A stretch of 64,000 nucleotides of DNA from an uncultured Lachnospiraceae bacterium (GTDB taxonomy: Bacteria; Bacillota; Clostridia; Lachnospirales; Lachnospiraceae): contig CACYPS010000010.1 of assembly GCA_902776305.1 (NCBI GenBank), positions 1-64,000 on the forward strand, in the 5' to 3' direction. Below are positions 51,035 through 59,647 of the stretch, piece after piece. Position 1 is the first letter of the stretch; each line of letters opens with the position of its first letter. The notes under the pieces were generated by a model. The model made no database searches. It worked only from the letters and a program-made list of their open reading frames with translations, and had not been told where the DNA came from. The position numbers and the translations under genes were made by a program.

Positions 51035-54000
51035 ATGATTATTTTTACGAAATATTCAAATGACCGCCGTCCTGAACTCGCTATCCGCACGGATATCATC
51101 GAGGACGGAGGCGTAAAGTCTGTTATCAAGGCAGCTGCAGATCCCCGTGCATCAGCGCACATGAACGGTCTTATGGACAGCTATCAGGGACTCATGCGCA
51201 TATTTGACAAGACGCGGTTCATTCCGAACCGGTGCACTGCCGGTGAGGGATTCTGTTCCTTTGAGTTCCTTGAGGGAGAGATGCTCGAGGAACATATGGA
51301 TATGCTTCTTGAGCGCCCGGACGAACTGGTCGGAGCGCTTCGGGAATACTTCGATGAGCTGATCAAGGCCGCGGACACCGATTATGTAAAGACAGATGAT
51401 TATGTCCGCGTTTTTGGGGATATCAACACATCGGGAACACGGGCCTTCTCTGTGGCCAATATTGATATGGTACTTAATAATGTGATTGTCAGGGACGGCT
51501 GGAACGTAATCGATTACGAGTGGACGTTCCATTTTCCCGTGCCCGTCAACTATATCATCTGGAGAGTATACCACTACTATGTGGACGTGAACATGAAACG
51601 GCAGTTCCTTCACGATTACAACATCCTCCCGTCCTACGGGATCACGGAGAAGGATATTGCCGGATACGAGCAGATGGAGACGAACTTCCAGGCTTATGTT
51701 ACGGGGGATAAGGTCGCACTGCGCGATTTATATCCTGTCATTTCCCCGGGTCACGTCGTGATCGGCGAGCTTCTCGAAGCATACAGCCAGAAAAATGAGA
51801 AGCGCACTGTCACGCTCTTCCCTGAAAAGGACGGAACTTTCACGCCTGATCACATGATCGTAACGTACTCTGCCCCGCAGGGTATCTACAAGCGGACGAT
51901 TCGTCTCGGAGGATCTTCCATGCTGCGAATCGACCCGACCGAGGCAGCCGTCATCGTTCACGTGAACAGCCTGACTGCCGACGGAGTGCCCCTCGACCTC
52001 TCGAAAGCGATCATAAACGGAAGACTTCTGGGTGACAACGACCTGATCTTCACGGAAGAGGATCCCTGGTTCATACTGACCGATATTCCGAAAGGATCGG
52101 AAAGCGTGGAGGTCGACATGAAGGTGCTTCCTCTCGATGAAGGCTACACAGCTGCATGGCAGAAAGTGTCGGCCGCGATGAAGGAGCAGGAGTCGGTGAA
52201 CGCCGCTCTGAAAGACAGAATCGAGGAACAGAAGACTCTGATGGCCGGTATGCGGCGTGCCGCGCGGCTTTCCCAGAATATAATCGATAACAGGAACCAC
52301 GCCATCAATGAACTGGGCGATACCAAAGTTCTTCGCCTCTACCGCAAAGTCCGGGCAAGCAGAAAGCAGGATGACCCGATCGCACGATTCCGTCCGAAGA
52401 TCACCAACGACGGGTCGGAGATCCTCTACAATATCGATAATGTCACGGCACACGACAGCTACCTTCTGATTCACGGGTGGACTGTGGATACATTGTTCGG
52501 CAATGAGATCCTTCAGGTCGTGGACGCGGAAGGACATGAAGTAAAATGCAGCATTCTCCGCTCCTTCAGGGATGATGTCGCGGAGCAGCTCAAGTTCGAT
52601 CCGGAGAGACGGCCGGGCTTTGAAATCCGGATCCGCTACAGCAGGATCGGAAGCCTGCCGCTCACGCTCAGAATCGAAGATCCGCGGGGATATCTCGAAG
52701 TGCCGGTAGAAGGCGTGGACGAGGCGGAAATCGAGCGCGGAAAACAGGGTGAGATCGTTTACGAAGCGACAGAAGGCCGCCCGATGGAGTATGACGACTA
52801 CTCCAGAAGGGGAAGGGCAAGTCATGAGGAACTCCGCAGACAGCGCAAGAAGACATTCGCCTTCGAACCGCTCGTGAGTTTCTGTATGCAGGTCTACAAC
52901 GTATCGAACAAGAACCTCAGAAAGATGATAGACTCCCTTCTGTCTCAGAGCTATCGGAAAGTGGAAATCTGCATCGCTGACGGCAGCACGAACGATGAGA
53001 CAAAGAAATTCATTGAGGACAGTTACGGCACGGAAGCGAAACTGCGCTATGTCCGGCTCGAGGAAGACCCAGTCACTGCGTCCAACCTCGCGGAAGCGAT
53101 GAAGATCGCATCCGGAGATGTGATCATTCCGGTCGACGCCAATGACATAGCGGATCCGCGGACAGCCTATGAAATAGTGAAATATATGAACCGTGAGGAC
53201 GCGGACGCCGTCTACACGGATGAGGACAGGGTAACCCCGGAGGGATTCTTCTACACTTCACCGAAGTTCAAACCGGACTACAGCCCGGATTATCTGAGAA
53301 GCAATAACTATATCGGCAGCTTCTTCGCGGTAAGGCGTGAGGTGCTTGAGAAAGCCGGTCTGCCGGATCTCAACTACGGCGACGCTTACATGTACGATTT
53401 CATTTTCCGCTGCTGTGAAAATGCCCGCAAAGTAGCCCATGTACCGATCGCCCTCAGCCACAGACGGATCAATCCGGCGAGACTGCTCGAAAATCCCGAC
53501 AGTATCGAAGCGGAATATATCTGTGAAATGCGCGCGATCGATGCGCACTTAAAGCGCGTCGGAATCGACGGCAGGAGCGAAAGAGGTCCGATAAGAGGCG
53601 GATATCACGTAAAGGCCAGGGTCTCGGGAAGACCTCTCGTATCGATCATCATCCCCAATAAGGACCACATGCTGACCCTTCGCAGAGCGATCGATTCGAT
53701 CATGGGCAAGACCACTTACGGAAATTACGAGATCATTATCATCGAGAACGGCAGTACCGAGGAACAGACTTTCCTCTACTATGAGAGACTGGAACACAGG
53801 TACCCGAACGTCAGGGTCCTGACATGGGATAAGCCGTTCAACTACTCCGCAATCAATAACTTCGGTGTGAAAGCGGCGAACGGAAGCTACCTTCTGTTCC
53901 TCAACAACGACGTCGAAGTGATCACGCCGGATTGGATCGAGGAAATGCTCTCCATATGTCAGAGGGAGGATTGCGGAGCCTGCGGAGCAAGGCTGCTCTT

Positions 54001-54502
54001 CCCGGATAATACAATTCAGCATGTCGGAGTAGTGGTAGGTATGGGAGGCGCCGCCGGCCATATGTTCAGCGGCGAGGAGGCATCATCTCCTCACAGCGAC
54101 CCCAGATCCTGTCTGACTCAGAACCTGAGCGCCGCGACGGCCGCCTGCCTGATGGTGAAGAGAGAAGTATTTGAAGAAATCGGCGGATTTGATGAGGAAT
54201 ATACGGTCGCGTTCAACGATGTGGACCTGTGCCTTAAGGTGCGGGAGGCAGGCTATCTGGTGACGGTGAATGCATTTGCACAGCTCACCCACTATGAATC
54301 CCTGACACGCGGAAGTGACAAGGCAAGAGATGACAGCGAAAAGCATGAGAGATTCCTGAGGGAGTCCCGCAATATACGAGAGCGCTGGGAGAAGTATTTC
54401 AGAGACGGCGATCCGTATTTCAATCCGAATCTGGATGCAGCACGCGGAGATTTCGCGTTCGTCGGAGAGTATCCGAAGCTCGCAAATCAGGAAGAAGAAT
54501 AG
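51035..54502 (+). CDS. kinase-fold domain fused to two GT2 modules
   Basis: It is 1155 residues. Order: kinase-fold domain (about 1-240) with NIDMVLNN (D144, N149) and IDYEW (D160), paralogous to the protein at 45938; beta domain with LRIDP (297-301); short coiled region (about 385-420); 'GW' beta domain (W482) with RDDVAEQ and GFEIRI; GT2 module A (about 610-830); GT2 module B (about 866-1130) with FNYSAINN, LNNDVEV and FNDVDLC. Module A lacks the expected DHDD; it has D701-A-N-D704, and its first strand reads FCMQVYN instead of VVPLYK, so it may be inactive. GAGGAAGCC upstream of ATG 51035. It heads a run of four double-GT2 genes. Confidence 0.88.
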   Translation: MIIFTKYSNDRRPELAIRTDIIEDGGVKSVIKAAADPRASAHMNGLMDSYQGLMRIFDKTRFIPNRCTAGEGFCSFEFLEGEMLEEHMDMLLERPDELVGALREYFDELIKAADTDYVKTDDYVRVFGDINTSGTRAFSVANIDMVLNNVIVRDGWNVIDYEWTFHFPVPVNYIIWRVYHYYVDVNMKRQFLHDYNILPSYGITEKDIAGYEQMETNFQAYVTGDKVALRDLYPVISPGHVVIGELLEAYSQKNEKRTVTLFPEKDGTFTPDHMIVTYSAPQGIYKRTIRLGGSSMLRIDPTEAAVIVHVNSLTADGVPLDLSKAIINGRLLGDNDLIFTEEDPWFILTDIPKGSESVEVDMKVLPLDEGYTAAWQKVSAAMKEQESVNAALKDRIEEQKTLMAGMRRAARLSQNIIDNRNHAINELGDTKVLRLYRKVRASRKQDDPIARFRPKITNDGSEILYNIDNVTAHDSYLLIHGWTVDTLFGNEILQVVDAEGHEVKCSILRSFRDDVAEQLKFDPERRPGFEIRIRYSRIGSLPLTLRIEDPRGYLEVPVEGVDEAEIERGKQGEIVYEATEGRPMEYDDYSRRGRASHEELRRQRKKTFAFEPLVSFCMQVYNVSNKNLRKMIDSLLSQSYRKVEICIADGSTNDETKKFIEDSYGTEAKLRYVRLEEDPVTASNLAEAMKIASGDVIIPVDANDIADPRTAYEIVKYMNREDADAVYTDEDRVTPEGFFYTSPKFKPDYSPDYLRSNNYIGSFFAVRREVLEKAGLPDLNYGDAYMYDFIFRCCENARKVAHVPIALSHRRINPARLLENPDSIEAEYICEMRAIDAHLKRVGIDGRSERGPIRGGYHVKARVSGRPLVSIIIPNKDHMLTLRRAIDSIMGKTTYGNYEIIIIENGSTEEQTFLYYERLEHRYPNVRVLTWDKPFNYSAINNFGVKAANGSYLLFLNNDVEVITPDWIEEMLSICQREDCGACGARLLFPDNTIQHVGVVVGMGGAAGHMFSGEEASSPHSDPRSCLTQNLSAATAACLMVKREVFEEIGGFDEEYTVAFNDVDLCLKVREAGYLVTVNAFAQLTHYESLTRGSDKARDDSEKHERFLRESRNIRERWEKYFRDGDPYFNPNLDAARGDFAFVGEYPKLANQEEE

Positions 54503-54523
54503 GAATGGCAATCGGAGGACACT

Positions 54524-57235
54524 ATGTCACAAGATTCGTTAGAATACAGAGAGCTGAAGAACAGCTATGACCTGCTCAAGAAACAGTATGATGAACTTGC
54601 TGCGGAAAACGCAGGCGGCAGAACGGTGAAGATCTACAGAAAGATCGGCGAGACCTATGACGAGGAACCGGCTCTTGAGATACCTGTAGGTCGTGACGGC
54701 GATATTGCCGTCGAACTCCCGCTCGGCGACGCAGCGGAAGTGCGTGTCGAACTTGGACATATGCCGGCTTATGTCCGCGTGGCGGGCATATCGACCGATC
54801 AGGGCGTTCTGACAACGGAAAGCATGAAGGGCACTTTTCAGTCCATCACCGGGAACATCTGCATATTCCCGAATATGGACCCGGATTTTGTCGTGAGTGA
54901 GTGGATGGCGGGATCCCGTGTGTTCTACTGCCGTCTGAACGTGCTGACGCTGTCCGCTGAGGTGGCTCCGCTCGTCGCGCAGGAAATCGGAAACCGCGAT
55001 GAGGAAGTCAGCCATCTCCGCATCGTGGACCGCCACAGAATGGAACTCCTGATTGAGCGCAGCGCGCTTCTGCGCGCGATTGCGGATCTCAAGGTCGTGC
55101 GCACATACAGACAGATGCGCCGTATGATGAAGAAGGACGATCCGTTCAGCCGCATACATCCCCGCCTCAAAAATGATACGGAGGGGATCTGCTATTACGT
55201 TGATGAGATCACTTACCACAAAGAGGTGTGCGTCCTGCGCGGCTGGGTATTTGACCGCGAATACCTGATCAGCGAGATAAAAATCCTGAACGCCAAAAAA
55301 CAGCCGATCAACTGCAAGATCATGCGCCAGATCCGCAATGACGTTGCGGACCAGTTCTGCCTGGACCCGAAGGATCGCCAGGGCTTCTCGATCTCGATCA
55401 ATTATGAGGATATCCACGATCTGCCGCTGTTTTTGGAGATTCATGACCTTCGCGGTTTTGTACGCAGAAAGCTCAATTATGAGCCGGATGCGGAAAAACA
55501 GAAGATCGTGGAAGAGAACCGGAACAGCGCTTACATCGATTATAACGACTGGGCCATCGATCACAGAGCCACAAAAGATGAACTGGAGATTCAGAGAAGG
55601 AAACAGTTCCGCTATGAGCCGAAGTTCTCCGTGGTCGTGCCTCTTTATAAGACGCCCGAGAGATATCTTACGGAACTTGTTGACAGCATCAAGGCACAGA
55701 CTTATACCAACTGGGAACTGATCCTCTCGGACGGCAGCGGTGAGAACTCTCCGATAGACGGAATCCTTACGCAGCTGGAAGAGTCGGACAGCAGGATCAA
55801 AGTCGTCCGCAACAGGCAGCAGCTTCACATTTCGGAGAATACCAATGCCGCTCTCGAGGAAGTCACCGGCGATTACGTTGTATTCTGCGATCACGATGAT
55901 ATCTTATCGCCCGAAGCGTTCTTTGAAAATGTGCGCATAATCAACAAATATCCGGGCACGGAAATGATTTATTCGGATGAGGATAAGATCCTGGATGACT
56001 GGATGCTCACGGAACCGCATTTTAAACCGGACTTCAATCTTGACCTGCTGCTCACGAACAATTACATATGCCATCTGCTGGTCGTCAGCAGAAAGCTTCA
56101 GGAGAAAGTCGGCGGACTCGACCCTGCATTCGACGGCGCGCAGGATTACGATTTTGTACTTCGTTGCGTGAGCGAGACAAAGAATATCAGACATATCCCG
56201 AGAGCACTCTACCACTGGCGCATTTCAGCCACATCGACCGCGGAAAATCCTGAATCCAAGGAATACGCATTTTATTCGGGCAAACGCGCAGTGGAGGCTT
56301 ACTACAAGCGGGCTGGAATTCCTGCCGAGGTGTCCATGACGGAAGCGGCAGGCTGGTACAAGACGACCTATCACTGGGACAGTGAACCGCTCGTATCGAT
56401 CGTCATTCCGAATAAGGACCATAAGGAAGACCTCGAAAGATGTATCAATTCGATAGAGGAGAAGAGTACTTACAGGAATTACGAGTACATTATTGTTGAA
56501 AACAACAGTGTTGATCCGCAGACTTTCAGCTATTACGAGAAGCTGAAGAGCGATCTGCCGAATCTAAACGTTGTGACCTACAAGGATGCATTCAATTACT
56601 CGGCTATCAACAATTACGGCGTCAGTTTTGCGAGAGGAGAGTTCATCCTCTTCCTCAATAATGACACGGAAGTCATAAATCCCGATTTCATGAAGGAAAT
56701 GCTCGGCTACTGTCTGCGAGAGGATGTCGGAGCATGCGGAGCCCGTCTGTACTATGAGGACGGTTCCCTGCAGCACGCAGGCGTCGTGGTCGGTCTCGGA
56801 GGGCTTGCGGGACACCCGTTCGCCAAAACAATCCATGATGATCACGGTTATATGAACCGGATCGCGTCGGCGCAGGATCTCTCAGCAGTCACAGCCGCCT
56901 GCATGATGATGAAGAAAACCGTGTTCAATCTGGTCGGCGGTTTCTACGAGGGGATGGCTGTCGCCTTTAACGATGTTGATCTGTGCATGAAGATCACCAA
57001 GGCCGGTTACCGTATCGTGTATAATCCGGCAGTGGAGCTTTATCATTACGAGTCAAAGTCCCGCGGAAATGAGGATACCAAGGCCAAGGTGGCAAGATTT
57101 GAACAGGAAGTTGCGCTGTTCAGGGAACGCTGGCCGGAGATCCTGGAGAACGGAGATCCCTATTACAATCCGAACTTCACTTTACGACGCACCGGGTACG
57201 CGCTTCGCGAGAAGGACGAACCTGCGCAGGGATGA
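54524..57235 (+). CDS. double GT2 glycosyltransferase (tandem paralogue 2)
   Basis: It is 903 residues. A short N-terminal coiled region (about 1-28) is followed by a beta domain (VRVE at 73-76 in the LRIDP position), a linker with VRTYRQMRRMMKKDDPF, a 'GW' domain (W241; RNDVADQ, GFSISINY), GT2 module A (about 365-605) with D456-H-D-D459 and YSDEDK, and GT2 module B (about 622-870) with FNYSAINN, LNNDTEV and FNDVDLC. Both modules look intact. It most resembles Myxococcus RfbC-like double transferases. GGAGG upstream; it starts 21 bases after the preceding stop. Probably cytosolic, building the exported glycan. Confidence 0.9.
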   Translation: MSQDSLEYRELKNSYDLLKKQYDELAAENAGGRTVKIYRKIGETYDEEPALEIPVGRDGDIAVELPLGDAAEVRVELGHMPAYVRVAGISTDQGVLTTESMKGTFQSITGNICIFPNMDPDFVVSEWMAGSRVFYCRLNVLTLSAEVAPLVAQEIGNRDEEVSHLRIVDRHRMELLIERSALLRAIADLKVVRTYRQMRRMMKKDDPFSRIHPRLKNDTEGICYYVDEITYHKEVCVLRGWVFDREYLISEIKILNAKKQPINCKIMRQIRNDVADQFCLDPKDRQGFSISINYEDIHDLPLFLEIHDLRGFVRRKLNYEPDAEKQKIVEENRNSAYIDYNDWAIDHRATKDELEIQRRKQFRYEPKFSVVVPLYKTPERYLTELVDSIKAQTYTNWELILSDGSGENSPIDGILTQLEESDSRIKVVRNRQQLHISENTNAALEEVTGDYVVFCDHDDILSPEAFFENVRIINKYPGTEMIYSDEDKILDDWMLTEPHFKPDFNLDLLLTNNYICHLLVVSRKLQEKVGGLDPAFDGAQDYDFVLRCVSETKNIRHIPRALYHWRISATSTAENPESKEYAFYSGKRAVEAYYKRAGIPAEVSMTEAAGWYKTTYHWDSEPLVSIVIPNKDHKEDLERCINSIEEKSTYRNYEYIIVENNSVDPQTFSYYEKLKSDLPNLNVVTYKDAFNYSAINNYGVSFARGEFILFLNNDTEVINPDFMKEMLGYCLREDVGACGARLYYEDGSLQHAGVVVGLGGLAGHPFAKTIHDDHGYMNRIASAQDLSAVTAACMMMKKTVFNLVGGFYEGMAVAFNDVDLCMKITKAGYRIVYNPAVELYHYESKSRGNEDTKAKVARFEQEVALFRERWPEILENGDPYYNPNFTLRRTGYALREKDEPAQG

Positions 57236-57250
57236 TAAGAAGGAGATATT

Positions 57251-59647
57251 ATGTCTGATATCCTTACACAATACAAAGAACTCCGGGCTTCCTACGAAGC
57301 GCTGCTCGCGGAAAATGAGAAGCTTAGGAAGGAACTTGAAGAGCAGAAAAGTGAAACGGAAAAAGTAACGGAGCAGTATCAGGCCGCCAGAAAAAGCGCG
57401 ATCGATAAGGCTAATCTCGCAGCCGCACTCGCTTCCAATAAGACCATGCGGGCTTATCGGAAGATGATGCAGCATACCGGCAAGGGCGATCCGTTCAAGA
57501 TGCTTCGTCCGGAGCTTACGCAGGCGGAAGCAAGGATCCTGTCCAATATTGATTCCGTGACATACAGAAAAGGCCATCTGGTCGTGAGAGGATGGGCATA
57601 TGATCTGAACGGCGTATTTCCGCCCATCGTTCTGAAAGACCGCAGCCGCATTCTTCCGATGACAGAGCAGCACTATCCCAGACCCGATGTCAACGAATCT
57701 CTTGAACTGGCCGATGACACATGCTCCGGCTATGTAATCAAGACGCCCCTGTCGGAAATTAAGCATGACAGGATCGCGATCGAGTTCGTAAATGAGTTCG
57801 GCTATGTTGCCCGTGAGATAAAGATCATCCTTGATGAGAAGAAGAGGGAGGCATATCTCGCTGAGAATGCCGAGCCCACTTATGCTGTGGATAACGCGGG
57901 CTACGATGACTGGTTCCATGATCAGAGGGTCACGGATGCGGAACTGTCGCGACAGAGAAAGGACCATTTTCCGTACGAACCGAAGATCAGTATCACAATA
58001 CCGCTCTACAATACAGGGGAAGAGTTCCTCACGGAGCTGATGGATACTCTGGTCGACCAGTCTTACTCCAATATAGAAATCTGTTTGGCGGACGGCAGCA
58101 CCTCCGATGAACCGGGGAAGGTCATCCGCGAAAAATACGGAAATGACCCGAGGATCATCTATAAGCGTCTCGAGAAAAATGAGGGAATTTCCGGCAACAC
58201 CAATGCTGCGATCGAAATGGCGACGGGTGATTTCATTATGCTGGCCGATCACGACGATACGCTTGAGAAGGACGCCTGCTACGAGATCGTTCGGGCGCTG
58301 AACAGGGATCCGGAGATCGATGTCATCTACACCGATGAGGACAAGATGCTCCTGACGAAAGACATCTATTACAGCCCGAATTTCAAGCCGGACTACAGCC
58401 CGGATCTGCTTTGCAGCAACAACTATATCACGCACATTTTCTGTGTAAGAAAGAGCATCGTCGACAAAGTCGGCGGAGAGCGGGAAGAGTTCGACGGAGC
58501 GCAGGATCATGATTTCATATTCCGGTGCTGTGAACAGGCGAGAAAGGTCCATCATATCCCGAAATTCCTGTACCATTGGAGAGCACACGCATCCTCTACG
58601 GCAGGAAATCCGGAGAGCAAGATGTACGCCTATGACAGCGGCAGAAGGGCCGTGGAGGCTCACTACCGCAGAATGGGGATCCCGGCGACAGTATCGCTGG
58701 CAGAGGATATCGGCAGCTTCCGCTCGACTTATGAGATTCAGGGAGAGCCGCTCGTCTCCATCATTATTCCGAACAAGGATCTTGTGCCTGTCCTTCGAAG
58801 AGCGATAGACTCGATTTTTGAGAAGTCTACATACAGGAATTTTGAGATCGTTATATGCGAGAACAATTCGACGAAGGAAGAGACATTTGCATATTATGAA
58901 GAGCTGAAGGCGGCGCACGACAATGTGCGCGTGATCGTATGGGACAAGGCGTTCAACTATTCCGCGATCAACAACTTTGCCGCGGCACAGGCTGAAGGAG
59001 AGTACCTGCTCTTCCTCAACAACGATGTGGAAGTCATTACGGACCGCTGGATCGAGGAATTGCTCGGTTACTGCCAGAGACCGGATGTAGGCGCCTGCGG
59101 GGCAAGATTGTATTATCCGAACAACAAACTCCAGCACTGCGGAATCGTAGTCGGAATCGGAGGAATAGCCGGTCATATCTGCCATCTTGAAAAGCGAAGC
59201 TCCGGCGGATATTTCGGAAGGATTGTTAAGTCCCAGGATGTCAGTGCCGTCACTGCTGCCTGCATGATGATGCCGAGGAAGGTCTTCGAGGAAGTCGGCG
59301 GATTCGATGAGAGTTTTGAAGTCGCTTACAATGACGTCGATCTCTGCCTGAAGGTCAGAGAAAAGGGCTATTTCATAGTCTACGACGCATGGTGCGAACT
59401 TTATCACTACGAATCGCTCTCGAGGGGATCTGACGAGGAAGAAGATGACCCGGAGAAGCATGCTCGTCAGATGGCCGAAGCGAAAAGACTTCGTGCGAGA
59501 TGGCCGGAGATCTTTGAGAAGGGTGATCCTTACTTCAACGCTAACCTTGATTACTGTACGTCGGACTTTGTACTGAAAGGAACGATGCCGCCCAACTATT
59601 CAACGCTTCAGAAAGCCAGAGAGGAAGTGAGCGAAGATGATGAATGA
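57251..59647 (+). CDS. double GT2 glycosyltransferase (tandem paralogue 3)
   Basis: It is 798 residues. An N-terminal coiled coil (about 5-55) leads to the linker MRAYRKMMQHTGKGDPFK, a 'GW' domain (W115), GT2 module A (about 241-480) with D333-H-D-D336 and YTDEDK, and GT2 module B (about 498-745) with FNYSAINN, LNNDVEV and YNDVDLC. It lacks the LRIDP-type beta domain of the first two paralogues. AAGGAG upstream at 7 bases. It overlaps the next gene by 11 bases. Confidence 0.9.
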   Translation: MSDILTQYKELRASYEALLAENEKLRKELEEQKSETEKVTEQYQAARKSAIDKANLAAALASNKTMRAYRKMMQHTGKGDPFKMLRPELTQAEARILSNIDSVTYRKGHLVVRGWAYDLNGVFPPIVLKDRSRILPMTEQHYPRPDVNESLELADDTCSGYVIKTPLSEIKHDRIAIEFVNEFGYVAREIKIILDEKKREAYLAENAEPTYAVDNAGYDDWFHDQRVTDAELSRQRKDHFPYEPKISITIPLYNTGEEFLTELMDTLVDQSYSNIEICLADGSTSDEPGKVIREKYGNDPRIIYKRLEKNEGISGNTNAAIEMATGDFIMLADHDDTLEKDACYEIVRALNRDPEIDVIYTDEDKMLLTKDIYYSPNFKPDYSPDLLCSNNYITHIFCVRKSIVDKVGGEREEFDGAQDHDFIFRCCEQARKVHHIPKFLYHWRAHASSTAGNPESKMYAYDSGRRAVEAHYRRMGIPATVSLAEDIGSFRSTYEIQGEPLVSIIIPNKDLVPVLRRAIDSIFEKSTYRNFEIVICENNSTKEETFAYYEELKAAHDNVRVIVWDKAFNYSAINNFAAAQAEGEYLLFLNNDVEVITDRWIEELLGYCQRPDVGACGARLYYPNNKLQHCGIVVGIGGIAGHICHLEKRSSGGYFGRIVKSQDVSAVTAACMMMPRKVFEEVGGFDESFEVAYNDVDLCLKVREKGYFIVYDAWCELYHYESLSRGSDEEEDDPEKHARQMAEAKRLRARWPEIFEKGDPYFNANLDYCTSDFVLKGTMPPNYSTLQKAREEVSEDDE

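Noticed and set aside
57182-59461. Long open antisense frame opposite the third double-GT2 gene
   Set aside because: It mirrors a well-supported transferase gene, has no ribosome binding site and encodes no recognisable domain; it arises from codon use on the other strand.
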